A DNA stretch of 64,000 nt from an uncultured Lachnospiraceae bacterium. GTDB lineage: Bacteria > Bacillota > Clostridia > Lachnospirales > Lachnospiraceae. Numbering within the stretch: the stretch's first letter is position 1; each line of letters begins with the position of its first letter. Below the pieces are notes generated by a model. The model made no database searches. It had not been told where the DNA came from and saw nothing but the letters and a program-made list of their open reading frames with translations. The DNA is taken from positions 1 through 64,000 of the forward strand of contig CANRNJ010000015.1 of assembly GCA_947631955.1 (NCBI GenBank), in the 5' to 3' direction. Made by a program: the position numbers and the translations under genes. Below, piece after piece: positions 28,872 to 36,935 of the stretch.

Positions 28872-29393
28872 TCACAGTCTTCTGACTTCCGCGAAACTGA
28901 TCTCTACAGGCGTTTCTCTGCCGAACAGTTCCACGTTGATGGTCGCTACCTGTTTGTTGTAATCGATCCTCTGGACAACGCCGATCGTATCTTTCCATAC
29001 GCCGGCAACCACCGCGATCGTATCGCCTTCCGCAAAATCTACGGTCATATTTTCCATCTTGATGCCCAGCGGTTTCATCTCCGCTTCCGTCAGAGGCACC
29101 GGCTTGCTTCCCGGTCCGACGAATCCCGTAACGCCTCTGGTATTCCGGACAACGTACCATGTATCGTCATTCATGACCATATTGATAAGAACATATCCGG
29201 GGAACATTTTCTTCTGGACCGTTCTGCGCGCGCCGTTCTTCATCTCCATAACGTCCTGCATCGGCACTCTCACTTCCAGAATCTCTTCTTCCAGATGCCT
29301 GTTCTCAATCGTCTTCTCAATGTTGGCCTTTACTTTGTTTTCATACCCCGAATAGGTATGTACAACATACCAATTTGCTTCTGCCATATTCAT
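28872..29393 (-). CDS. nusG: Transcription termination/antitermination factor NusG
   Basis: This protein of about 173 residues has the NGN domain (NWYVVHTYSGYENKVKANIE and FPGYVLINM) and a C-terminal KOW domain (GDTIAVVAGVWKDTIG). The ATG at 29393 is chosen because GGAAAGG is 6 nt upstream; a GTG 5 codons earlier overlaps that site. It follows secE. Confidence 0.96.
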   Translation of the reverse strand: MNMAEANWYVVHTYSGYENKVKANIEKTIENRHLEEEILEVRVPMQDVMEMKNGARRTVQKKMFPGYVLINMVMNDDTWYVVRNTRGVTGFVGPGSKPVPLTEAEMKPLGIKMENMTVDFAEGDTIAVVAGVWKDTIGVVQRIDYNKQVATINVELFGRETPVEISFAEVRRL

Positions 29394-29431
29394 ACCATGC
29401 CTTTCCACTTACTGTTTTCAGAGCCTTCCGA

Positions 29432-29650
29432 CTAGAATGAAAATGTTGTAAGAAAATCCACACCATACTGAAGACCGAAGTCCAGTATCGTAATGATCGC
29501 TCCGATAACAACGGAAATAATGACAACTGCTATGGATTGTTTAATAAGAGAATCCTTGTCCGGCCATGTGATCTTCTTGAATTCAGCTTTGACGCCGCTC
29601 CAGAACTTCGTTATCTTGGACGCTCCTCCTGATTTAGCAGAATCTCCCAT
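29432..29650 (-). CDS. secE: Preprotein translocase subunit SecE
   Basis: This 72-residue protein begins MGDSAKSGGASK at the ATG after AAAGGAGTATAAC. The conserved amphipathic part is FWSGVKAEFKKITWPDKDSLIKQS, followed by one transmembrane helix (IAVVIISVVIGAIITIL). It is standard in the rpmG-secE-nusG order. Confidence 0.96.
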   Translation of the reverse strand: MGDSAKSGGASKITKFWSGVKAEFKKITWPDKDSLIKQSIAVVIISVVIGAIITILDFGLQYGVDFLTTFSF

Positions 29651-29681
29651 GTTATACTCCTTTCGTCCAAACAACAACCGA

Positions 29682-29831
29682 CTATTTTGTTTCCTTGTGC
29701 AGCGTATGCTTTCTGCAGAATCTGCAGTACTTCTTCGTTTCCATACGATCCGGATGTGTCTTCTTGTCTTTGGTCGTGTTGTAGTTGCGCTGTTTGCACT
29801 CCGTGCACGCTAATGTGATTTTTGTACGCAT
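29682..29831 (-). CDS. rpmG: 50S ribosomal protein L33
   Basis: This is a 49-residue protein read directly from the sequence: [20 protein letters not shown] at the start and HTLHKETK at the end. Two CxxC pairs (CTEC and CRFC) make it the zinc-binding form of L33. It is the first gene of the rpmG-secE-nusG-rplKA transcript, with GGAGGT upstream. Confidence 0.95.
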   Translation of the reverse strand: MRTKITLACTECKQRNYNTTKDKKTHPDRMETKKYCRFCRKHTLHKETK

Positions 29832-29917
29832 CTTGTTACCTCCACATGTATTGAACAATCAACTGACTCACTATTTTTGAGCATAAAAAAAAGACCTGAA
29901 TCTTATCTTGCCCAAAC

Positions 29918-29946
29918 AATATATCATACGAAAGCTGTGAAGTCAA
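29918..29946 (-). promoter_or_regulatory. SigA promoter of rpmG-secE-nusG
   Basis: TTGACT (29941-29946) and TATATT (29918-29923) are exactly 17 bp apart on the minus strand, about 90 bp before rpmG. Confidence 0.75.
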
Positions 29947-29987
29947 CAAAAATCATGAAAAAAATATATTTCTGCGGGAATAACCGC

Positions 29988-30017
29988 TTGCATTTTATGG
30001 GGGTATGGTGATACAAT
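29988..30017 (+). promoter_or_regulatory. Putative promoter of FliD-like gene
   Basis: TTGCAT (29988-29993) and TACAAT (30012-30017) are 18 bp apart on the + strand, 150 bp before the FliD-like gene. It is a SigA-type signal, unlike the sigma-28 sites of the true flagellar operons. The 339-bp gap 29832-30170 holds only these divergent promoters. Confidence 0.6.
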
Positions 30018-30170
30018 AGGCTTAACAGATTATCTTTATTATTAGTATATCTATTGATACGGATCAGAAAAATACCCATTTCCGGCGCTTTGCAGGCTAC
30101 GGACAGCTTATCAGGAAGCGGCGGGATCCGGACGGAGTCCGGGACATTCACGGAAGAAAGGAGGGGAACT

Positions 30171-31481
30171 ATGGCTTACAACAGTATTCAGGATCTGAAC
30201 GTCTACAACTTCTATATGACTACTTATGCGCCGAAGCCGAGCACGCCTTATGATTCTCATAAGAAGAGCGAACTTCGGAGCGTTTATAACTCCATTATAA
30301 AAATGAACAAAGAATCCCCTCTGTATATTCTCGATACCAGTAAGGATTCTCAGAAATTTGCCATCAGCATAAAAGAAAACGCCAGAGAGCTCCGCAACAC
30401 GATCGCTTCTCTGGGCGGACTGGACGAAACGGAACTTCTGAACAAAAAAGTGGCTTATTCCAGTAATCCGAATATCGCGACGGCGGAATTTATCGGCTCG
30501 CTCAAAGAGGGCGAAGAACTTCCGTCCTATGACATAGAAGTAGACCGTCTGGCCTCACAGCAGGTCAATACGGGCAGATATCTGGCAGACGACGAGCCTG
30601 CGGCTCTGGCGCCGGACACCTACTCTTTTGACATCGGGATCGACGGGCTCAACTATGAGTTCCAGTTCAGCATCAAGCCGAACGAAACGAACCGCGAAGT
30701 GGAGGACCGGCTCGCAAGGCTGATCACCAATGCGAATATCGGCATGAAGGCGCAGGTCGTTTCCGGCGAAAACAATACTTCCTATCTGAGAATGGAATCC
30801 AACGCCACCGGCTTAAAGGGCAGCGATCCTTATATATACAGGATATCCGATCACAGGACCAGCAAGACTTCCGGCACGGTGGACTACTTCGGACTGGACC
30901 ATGTGGCTGTGATGCCGGGCAATGCTTCCTATATGGTAAACGGCGAGGCGCACACTTCCAGTACCAACCGCTTTACACTGGGCCACACTTACGACATCGA
31001 ACTGACCGGCGTAAGCAGCGAGGAAGGGGAGACCGCATCCATCGGACTGAAGACGGATGTAGAATCGCTCACGGAGAATATCAATACCCTTGTCGGCGGT
31101 TTCAATTCATTCCTCAGGGCCGTTTCGGAATACACCGACAACCAGCCCAAGAGCAACCGGCTTTTCAATGAAATGAGCAGCGTGGCAAGAGTGTTCGCCC
31201 ACGACCTTACTTCCGTGGGACTGAATCTGAATCTGGACGGCACTCTGGAAGTGGACGGCGAAACGCTGCGGCAGACGGCCATGAGCGAAGATGCGGCGGA
31301 GGCTTTTTCTCCTCTTAAGCGATTTACAAATTCCGTGCTGCGCAAATCCAATCAGGTGTCGCTCAACCCGATGAACTATGTAAATAACATCATCGTGGCA
31401 TATAAGAATCCGGGCAAGAACTTTGCGAGCCCCTATATCACCAGTGCATACAGCGGCATGATGTTCAACAGCTACTGCTGA
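30171..31481 (+). CDS. FliD-like (hook-associated protein 2-related) orphan
   Basis: This 436-residue protein starts MAYNSIQDLNVYNFY, with GAAAGGAGGGG just upstream; an open frame 39 codons longer lacks a binding site. Residues from about 130 on (YDIEVDRLASQQVNTGRYL, then IGLKTDVESLTENINTLVGGFNSFL) resemble the core of the filament cap FliD, but the canonical N-terminal and C-terminal coiled-coil ends of FliD are not obvious. A full fliD lies at 56842-58998. It stands alone between promoter 29988 and a terminator at 31531. It may be a secreted, FliD-related surface protein; the role is unknown. Confidence 0.65.
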   Translation: MAYNSIQDLNVYNFYMTTYAPKPSTPYDSHKKSELRSVYNSIIKMNKESPLYILDTSKDSQKFAISIKENARELRNTIASLGGLDETELLNKKVAYSSNPNIATAEFIGSLKEGEELPSYDIEVDRLASQQVNTGRYLADDEPAALAPDTYSFDIGIDGLNYEFQFSIKPNETNREVEDRLARLITNANIGMKAQVVSGENNTSYLRMESNATGLKGSDPYIYRISDHRTSKTSGTVDYFGLDHVAVMPGNASYMVNGEAHTSSTNRFTLGHTYDIELTGVSSEEGETASIGLKTDVESLTENINTLVGGFNSFLRAVSEYTDNQPKSNRLFNEMSSVARVFAHDLTSVGLNLNLDGTLEVDGETLRQTAMSEDAAEAFSPLKRFTNSVLRKSNQVSLNPMNYVNNIIVAYKNPGKNFASPYITSAYSGMMFNSYC

Positions 31482-31530
31482 CGTGCCGATGCCGCCGCGG
31501 GGCGATGCCAATATCAGGAAACCGTAAAAG

Positions 31531-31566
31531 AGCCGGGTCGATACAGACCCGGCTTTCGTTATTTTT
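31531..31566. terminator. Bidirectional terminator
   Basis: A perfect 9-bp stem AGCCGGGTC (31531-31539) and GACCCGGCT (31546-31554) lies between convergent genes. On the + strand it is followed by TTCGTTATTTTT; on the minus strand a weaker TCTTTT follows. Confidence 0.85.
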
Positions 31567-31572
31567 GTGCAG

Positions 31573-33189
31573 TTACAGCGGGATGTTCCCGTGCTTTTTG
31601 GGCGGATTCTCCACATGCTTGTTTTTCAGCCCGCGCAGCGCTTTCACCAGCGCCTGCCTTGTTTCTTCGGGTTTGATCACTTCGTTCACATACCCTCTGG
31701 CCGCCGCGACGTAAGGATTGAGGAAGCGTTCCTCATACTCCGCCTTACACTGTGCGCGCATGGCTTCCGGATCTTCGGCTGCTTTGATCTTGCGCTTAAA
31801 CGCGATATTGACCGCGCCGTCCGCACCCATAACGGCGATCTCGGCGATCGGCCATGCGAAGACGATATCCGCTCCCATCTCTTTGGAATTCATGGCAATA
31901 TAGGCGCCGCCGTAGGCTTTCCGCATGATCAGGGAGATCTTGGGGACCGTCGCTTCGGAATACGCATAGAGTATCTTTGCCCCGTGGCGGATGATGCCGT
32001 TGTGCTCCTGCGCCGTGCCGGGCAGAAATGCGGGCACATCGATGAGCGTTATCAGCGGAATGTTGAAACAGTCGCAGAACCGGATAAAACGGGCGATCTT
32101 GTCAGACGCATGGTAATCCAAAGAACCGCCCATGGCGTTCGGCTGATTCGCCACGATGCCCGCCACCTTGCCTTCCATCCTGCAAAACCCCACAACGGCG
32201 TTTACCGCGAACTCTTTCTGCACCTCGAAGAAACTTCCCTCGTCCACGATGCAGTCGATCACCTCCAGCACGTCGTAAGCATGGCGGGAATTGTCCGGAA
32301 CGATATCCTTGATCTTGGCCGCTTTCGCTTTCTGGACAGCGGCCACCCGCCCGTTGTCCATCTTGCCGAACACTTTTCCTACGCGGGGGAGGATACTCTG
32401 CCGCTCCGGATTGTTGATCGTAGGCGGTTTCTCCATCCAATTGCCCGGCAGATAAGACAGCAGCTTGCGCACCCCCATCAGGCACTCTTTTTCCGTATCA
32501 TAAGTAAAATGAGATACGCCGCTTTTCTTGGCGTGTACCTGCGCGCCGCCCAGTTCTTCCACGGACACTTCCTCGTTGATAACGGTCTTGACCACGTTTG
32601 GGCCCGTTATAAACATTTTTGAAATGTCTTTGACCATAAAGATAAAATCGCAGATGGCAGGCGCGTAGCACGCTCCGCCGGAACAGGACCCCAGAATGAC
32701 CGCGATCTGCGGGATCACGCCGGAAGCCTTCGTGTGGCGCAGGAACATACCGCTGTATCCGCTTAAGGACGAGATCCCTTCCTCGATCCGCGCGCCGCCG
32801 CTGTCGTTGATACAGATCAGGGGCGCTTTCATCTCCATCGCCATATCCTGAATACGGCATATCTTAAAAGAGTGATATTCGCCCAGAGTACCGCCGATCA
32901 CCGTAAAGTCTTCGCTGGCCACAAACACCTGTCGGCCGTCGATCTCCCCATATCCGGTCACAACGCCGTCGCCGGGCACTCTCCTCTTATCCAGATCAAA
33001 GTCGTCGATACGCGACTCTATGAACCCGTCCACCTCCACAAAGGTGCCCGGATCCAACAGTACCTCGATCCTCTCCCGCGCCGTCATTTTGCCGCTTGCA
33101 TGCTGCTTGTCGATCCTGCTCTGGCCGCCGCCCAACAGCGCTTTCTGTCTTCTTCTGTCCAGTTCCTTGATTGCATCATCCCAGTTCAT
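31573..33189 (-). CDS. Acyl-CoA carboxylase carboxyltransferase subunit
   Basis: This 538-residue protein starts MNWDDAIKELDRRRQ with AAGGGAGCGG upstream. It is a two-domain crotonase-fold carboxyltransferase like PccB or the alpha subunit of methylmalonyl-CoA decarboxylase: the N-terminal half has ARIEEGISSLSGYSGMF and GSCSGGACYAPA, the C-terminal half VPAFLPGTAQEHNGIIRHGAK and KAYGGAYIAMNSK. The C-terminus KKHGNIPL is typical. It moves a carboxyl group between biotin and an acyl-CoA. No biotin carrier, biotin carboxylase or membrane subunit is nearby, so substrate and direction cannot be told. Confidence 0.88.
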   Translation of the reverse strand: MNWDDAIKELDRRRQKALLGGGQSRIDKQHASGKMTARERIEVLLDPGTFVEVDGFIESRIDDFDLDKRRVPGDGVVTGYGEIDGRQVFVASEDFTVIGGTLGEYHSFKICRIQDMAMEMKAPLICINDSGGARIEEGISSLSGYSGMFLRHTKASGVIPQIAVILGSCSGGACYAPAICDFIFMVKDISKMFITGPNVVKTVINEEVSVEELGGAQVHAKKSGVSHFTYDTEKECLMGVRKLLSYLPGNWMEKPPTINNPERQSILPRVGKVFGKMDNGRVAAVQKAKAAKIKDIVPDNSRHAYDVLEVIDCIVDEGSFFEVQKEFAVNAVVGFCRMEGKVAGIVANQPNAMGGSLDYHASDKIARFIRFCDCFNIPLITLIDVPAFLPGTAQEHNGIIRHGAKILYAYSEATVPKISLIMRKAYGGAYIAMNSKEMGADIVFAWPIAEIAVMGADGAVNIAFKRKIKAAEDPEAMRAQCKAEYEERFLNPYVAAARGYVNEVIKPEETRQALVKALRGLKNKHVENPPKKHGNIPL

Positions 33190-33342
33190 GACATCCGCTC
33201 CCTTCAGCACCGGAACAAAGCTTCGACGTTGGCGTCTGCGCACTGTCGGTTCGCCATGGTCTTTTCCAATGCCCTTTGCTCCGCATTTCCGCATTAAATC
33301 ATTTGAATATCTAATACTTTGATTATCAAACTATATTTCTAT

Positions 33343-33380
33343 ATTATAGGCGGGGTACTGATTTTTGTCAATACCCCGCC
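33343..33380 (-). promoter_or_regulatory. SigA promoter inside a hairpin
   Basis: TTGACA (33366-33371) and TATAAT (33343-33348) are 17 bp apart on the minus strand, about 150 bp before the carboxyltransferase gene. The spacer is one arm of a 12-bp inverted repeat (33349-33360 with 33369-33380), and the -35 straddles its loop. A close copy of the hairpin lies at 34996-35025. Confidence 0.75.
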
Positions 33381-33592
33381 TTTATGAACAGACGGACTTT
33401 GAATTGCAAAATTTATTGAAAACACTGGGATTTGAATGTAGAATAAAAGGCAATCATTTTATATACTATAAAAAGGGAATCGCAGAAATTATAAATATCC
33501 AGCCAGAGGGAAATAAAGCAAAAGCGTATCAAGTTAAACAGATAAGAACTCTTATATTAAAATATATGATGGGAGAAATGAAAGATGTATAA
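33365..33592 (+). CDS. hicA: HicA family toxin, start region probably frameshifted
   Basis: The body (LLKTLGFECRIKGNHFIYYKKG and on to QVKQIRTLILKY) is a HicA mRNA interferase with the active-site histidine in GNHFIYY. The natural family start would be an ATG giving MNRRDFE; such an ATG is at 33384, but the frame breaks after codon 4, and restoring one G near 33395-33397 would join it to the body. As it stands the open frame can only start at rare TTG codons in or after a hairpin, with no ribosome binding site. The toxin is thus probably silent or weakly made. Its stop overlaps the hicB start by 8 bp. Confidence 0.65.
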   Translation: MSIPRLYEQTDFELQNLLKTLGFECRIKGNHFIYYKKGIAEIINIQPEGNKAKAYQVKQIRTLILKYMMGEMKDV

Positions 33593-33794
33593 ATATGAAC
33601 GGATTATATATTGGTCTGAGAATAACGGGAAATTTATTGTTGAGGTTCCGGAACTCCCCGGATGCATGGCAGACGGAGAAACAGCGGAGCAGGCATTGAA
33701 AAATGCAGAAATCATTATATCAGAGTGGTTGGAAACTGCACGGGAAACTGGGAGAGAAATTCCGCAGCCAAAAGGCCGCCTGATGTATGCGTAA
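33585..33794 (+). CDS. hicB: HicB family antitoxin
   Basis: This 69-residue protein has the HicB partial RNase-H fold: YWSENNGKFIVEVPELPGCMADGETAEQALKNAEI. No DNA-binding domain is attached. The start has GGGAGAAATGAAAG upstream and overlaps hicA, so the two are coupled. It would neutralise HicA. Confidence 0.85.
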   Translation: MYKYERIIYWSENNGKFIVEVPELPGCMADGETAEQALKNAEIIISEWLETARETGREIPQPKGRLMYA

Positions 33795-33825
33795 AAAGTG
33801 CCCCGGCCTAAGCCTAGGGGCACTT
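33793..33825 (-). terminator. Terminator downstream of Rpn gene
   Basis: A perfect stem AAGTGCCCC (33796-33804) and GGGGCACTT (33817-33825) is followed on the minus strand by TTTTTAC. It lies about 85 bp past the Rpn gene stop and directly after hicB. Confidence 0.75.
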
Positions 33826-33910
33826 CTGCTCCGTACTTTTCATATAGCTCCTGCAGCTTTGCGGATGTCTTCCCCGGACACATTGTCCTGCAGATAATCC
33901 ACAGCCGCAG

Positions 33911-34774
33911 TCATGCCATTTGCATGATCTCGGCTTCTATTTCCTTGATATCGCTTTCCAATAACTCAGGAAAATATTCGCCGATTTCATTCATATTCAT
34001 TTTTCCTTTTTTTAACATAAGTATCGCTTTTTCCATTAATTTTTCTTTTGCCAGATCTTTCGCATAAGTCCTCATGATCTGCTCATCATCAAACAAACTC
34101 ATCATAATCGTTACAACCTCCACTTCTTTGCTGCTTAAATACTGTTTCAGAATATTTCTGTCTTTGCAGATACGGATTGTTTCCGTAACTGCCTGTTTTG
34201 TCATTCCATACTCTTTGATCTGCTCGTTAAACACTTTACAGAAAACAATATACTGATTGATTATATTATCCTTATCGCTCTCATATATAACTTTGGCTTT
34301 TATTTCAATATCTACGTCCTCGCCACCAAAAAATTCCTGCGATAAGGAGATTATATCTGGCTTTCTGCCTTGTGTGCCTGTATATATCACATATAATTCC
34401 GGCTTTGGCATTTTCACTTTTTTGCTCTTATATAAACTCTGACTGGTCCGCTCAAAATATTCATGATAGCTTTGTGCCAAATACAACAGTATTCTGACCA
34501 GAATATTTACCGTCCAACTGGTTTGCGCCTCCAAAAGCAAAAGCAGTCTGTTGTCACCTACCATTATGCCCAGATCATTATATAAATTATCTGTCAGAAC
34601 ATTGTCTATCGTTACAATATCCAGCGAATCCTCCGTCGCCTCCGTATCTTCCGGGTGTAATGTCTGATACAGCTTTAACAGATTCTTTTTATCCTGAAAA
34701 AGATCAAGGAACACACTGTTCTTTGCGGTACGTTTTGCCTTAATTTCCTGTGTCTGCTTCATGTCTTCCGACAC
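33911..34774 (-). CDS. Rpn family nuclease/putative transposase
   Basis: This 287-residue protein is like the Rpn/YhgA-type PD-(D/E)XK nucleases that promote RecA-independent recombination and are often labelled transposases. The N-terminal block (KNSVFLDLFQDKKNLLKLYQTL) and the core NDLGIMVGDNRLLLLLEAQTSWTVN, with acidic residues before the Gln, match the family. No terminal inverted repeats are seen, so it is not an insertion sequence on present evidence. The 364-bp gap to glf has a hairpin (34996-35025) and a 28-bp direct repeat but no gene. Confidence 0.8.
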   Translation of the reverse strand: MSEDMKQTQEIKAKRTAKNSVFLDLFQDKKNLLKLYQTLHPEDTEATEDSLDIVTIDNVLTDNLYNDLGIMVGDNRLLLLLEAQTSWTVNILVRILLYLAQSYHEYFERTSQSLYKSKKVKMPKPELYVIYTGTQGRKPDIISLSQEFFGGEDVDIEIKAKVIYESDKDNIINQYIVFCKVFNEQIKEYGMTKQAVTETIRICKDRNILKQYLSSKEVEVVTIMMSLFDDEQIMRTYAKDLAKEKLMEKAILMLKKGKMNMNEIGEYFPELLESDIKEIEAEIMQMA

Positions 34775-34995
34775 CGTATCACCTCAATTTCCAAAACTAT
34801 GCCATAAAATATCGCATCTCTCCTGCTATACTTAGATTATACTGAAAAATACTCTTATTTACAATAAAGGAATTATGAAATATAAAAGGGAGCATATCAA
34901 TGAATCATCTATGGAGCAGCAGCTCCCTTTTTTACCAATTTATTAATGAGAATCAAAACAAAACTTTGTATCAAATATATTATAAAATAAAGAAA

Positions 34996-35025
34996 GCGTG
35001 GTACTGCACTTTGTCAATACCACGC
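34996..35025 (-). terminator. Hairpin/terminator downstream of glf
   Basis: An 11-bp stem (34996-35006 with 35015-35025, one G-U pair on the minus strand) is followed on the minus strand by TTTCTTTATTTT. It is a variant of the hairpin at 33349-33380, with compensating changes in the stem and the same TTGACA in the loop. Confidence 0.6.
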
Positions 35026-35034
35026 CCGATTCTT

Positions 35035-35109
35035 TCTGTCCGGATAGGCTCATTTGCTCTGGACTGTCCCTCTTGATCCTCTCTGTCCGGGCAGGCTTAT
35101 TCGCTCTGG
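35035..35109. repeat. 28-bp direct repeat
   Basis: Two 28-bp copies (35035-35062 and 35082-35109), starting TCTGTCCGG and ending GCTCTGG, differ at about four positions and are 47 bp apart. They are just after the glf stop. Confidence 0.6.
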
Positions 35110-35138
35110 CGGGTCTGCCGCCGATGGTTTACATCTTG

Positions 35139-36272
35139 TCACTCCGCCTCTGCCGCCTGAAGCGCCGCAGCGATCACCTTGTCCATATCGTAATATTTAT
35201 ACTGTCCCAGACGGCCGCCGAAAATAAGATGCGGCCTGCTCTTTGCCAGTTCCCGATACTGTTCGTACAACGCATTGTTGTGTGCATCGTTCATGGGATA
35301 ATAGGGTTCATCGCCCTCATGCCACTCGGCCGGATACTCGCGGGTGATCACGGTTCCTTTCTGCGTGCCGAACTCGAAATGTTTGTGTTCGATAATGCGC
35401 GTATAGGGCACTTCTCTCTCCGTATAGTTGACCACGGCGTTGCCCTGATAATTATCGCAGTCTGCAAGTTCCTGTGTTTCAAACTTAAGCGAACGGTATT
35501 CCAGATGGCCTAACCGATAATCAAAATATTCATCGATCATACCCGTATAGACCACTTTGCGGTAGGTATTGCCCGCCGCGTCAACGGCTTCGATCCCCTG
35601 ATCCGTTTCCCGTTCCGTCACAAACTTTCTGTAGGAAGTGCCCGTCCGGACCTCGATCCCCTGAAGTATTTTATCCACCATAGCGGTATATCCGCCGATC
35701 GGTATCCCCTGATAGGGATCGTTAAAATAATTGTTGTCAAACGTGAACCGGAGCGGGAGCCTGCGGATAATGAAAGCCGGGAGTTCTTTACAGTCCCTGC
35801 CCCACTGTTTCTCCGTATAGCCTTTGACCAGTTTCTCATACACGTCCGTCCCGACAAGGGAAAGCGCCTGCTCTTCAAGATTCTGCGGTGATGTGATAGA
35901 AAGCTGCGCGATCTGCTCTTCGATCTTAGCCTTCGCCTCGGCCGGTGTCACCACGCCCCACATTCTGCTGAACGTATTCATATTAAAAGGGAGATTGTAC
36001 AACTCTCCCTTATAATATGCGATCGGGGAATTTATGTAATGGTTGAACTGCGCAAATCCATTCACATAATCCCATATCTTCTTATCGGAAGTATGGAAAA
36101 TATGCGCGCCATACTTATGCACATGGATCCCCATCACAGATTCCGTATATATGTTTCCGGCGACATGCTGCCTTTTATCGATCACAAGCACTTTTCTGCC
36201 TTTTTGCTTCATCTCCCGTGCAAAAACCGCTCCGAACAGCCCTGCGCCTACCACCAGATAATCGTACCGCAT
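35139..36272 (-). CDS. glf: UDP-galactopyranose mutase
   Basis: This 377-residue flavoenzyme converts UDP-galactopyranose to UDP-galactofuranose, the donor for galactofuranose in surface glycans. The FAD-binding GAGLFGAVFA is near the N-terminus and the residues YTEKQWG, RLPLRFTFDNNYFND and EYRSLKFE are typical. The ATG overlaps the stop of the upstream HTH gene (TGATG), so translation is coupled. It suggests that the glycans built by the cluster to the right may contain galactofuranose. Confidence 0.95.
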   Translation of the reverse strand: MRYDYLVVGAGLFGAVFAREMKQKGRKVLVIDKRQHVAGNIYTESVMGIHVHKYGAHIFHTSDKKIWDYVNGFAQFNHYINSPIAYYKGELYNLPFNMNTFSRMWGVVTPAEAKAKIEEQIAQLSITSPQNLEEQALSLVGTDVYEKLVKGYTEKQWGRDCKELPAFIIRRLPLRFTFDNNYFNDPYQGIPIGGYTAMVDKILQGIEVRTGTSYRKFVTERETDQGIEAVDAAGNTYRKVVYTGMIDEYFDYRLGHLEYRSLKFETQELADCDNYQGNAVVNYTEREVPYTRIIEHKHFEFGTQKGTVITREYPAEWHEGDEPYYPMNDAHNNALYEQYRELAKSRPHLIFGGRLGQYKYYDMDKVIAAALQAAEAE

Positions 36273-36616
36273 CACTCTTCCTCAACTGCTCTGTACTTTT
36301 CTAACTGCGCATAATCCTCCATCAGCTCCAGCGCTTTCTTCCGCCCGGTCTTGTTCAGCTTGATGTAATACTGCATCACGCGGTTTTCCATGATCTTATT
36401 ACCAAGCACACTTTTCTGATTGAGCGGCGTGAAGTCAACCGGATTCAAATTCAGTCTGTCACACATTCGGATCACAGTGCCATATGCCATACCCTCGATG
36501 CCTCTGTCTAAAGCGGTGACTAAGGTCGAATATGGAATTCCCATCTCGATCGCGAACTGCCTGACGCTCTTGTACTGTTTTAAGATCTCTGCTTTTAGAA
36601 TTTCTGCCTTCGTCAT
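36272..36616 (-). CDS. Small HTH protein coupled to glf
   Basis: This 114-residue protein starts MTKAEILKAEILKQY, directly after AAAGGAGGGCTAAT; an ATG seven codons earlier lies before that site. Residues about 14-55 (VRQFAIEMGIPYSTLVTALDRG) form a lambda-repressor-like HTH. The C-terminal part is helical. The overlap with glf and a palindrome on its promoter (36648-36670) suggest that it represses its own operon. Confidence 0.7.
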   Translation of the reverse strand: MTKAEILKAEILKQYKSVRQFAIEMGIPYSTLVTALDRGIEGMAYGTVIRMCDRLNLNPVDFTPLNQKSVLGNKIMENRVMQYYIKLNKTGRKKALELMEDYAQLEKYRAVEEE

Positions 36617-36647
36617 ATTAGCCCTCCTTTTGTGCATACTCTGAATT

Positions 36648-36670
36648 TATACTGCTTAGTCAGCAGTATA
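36648..36670 (-). promoter_or_regulatory. Operator-like palindrome on HTH-glf promoter
   Basis: A perfect 9-bp inverted repeat TATACTGCT-5nt-AGCAGTATA overlaps a TATACT -10 box on the minus strand (36665-36670). The -35 is poor (TTACTT at 17 bp), as in regulated promoters. Confidence 0.5.
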
Positions 36671-36832
36671 CCATAAACCGGCGGGAAAAGTAACTGCAAA
36701 TCCATATTTTTAACGATATATCGTCAAAACTGGCATATTGTCGATTTTTTCCATTCGCTTTTTGTACAAATAGTCTAGTACCTTAGTACTGTATCAAAAT
36801 CTTTTTTGCAATTATCGAAAAAAAATATATTA

Positions 36833-36861
36833 TTGTCGTCCCATGAAGAAAATGATAAGAT
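36833..36861 (+). promoter_or_regulatory. Putative promoter of first GT2-TPR operon
   Basis: TTGTCG (36833-36838) and TAAGAT (36856-36861) are 17 bp apart on the + strand, 75 bp before the GT2-TPR gene. Only moderately similar to consensus. The rest of the gap (36671-36935) is AT-rich and shows no gene. Confidence 0.4.
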
Positions 36862-36935
36862 AGATAATATGAAGAAAAGCAGACGGCGCCGCGGGCGCTC
36901 GTTCATGCGAAGAAACGTTCCAAGAGGTGATAAAA

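Noticed and set aside
29832..30170. tRNA gene upstream of rpmG
   Set aside because: A tRNA often precedes rpmG-secE, but no cloverleaf can be formed here; the gap holds two divergent promoters only.
31567..32622. 351-codon + strand frame opposite the carboxyltransferase
   Set aside because: Antisense of a conserved enzyme, with no initiation signals.
33911..34774. Insertion sequence around the Rpn gene
   Set aside because: No terminal inverted repeats or target-site duplication were found; the hairpins on either side are copies in the same orientation, not inverted ends.
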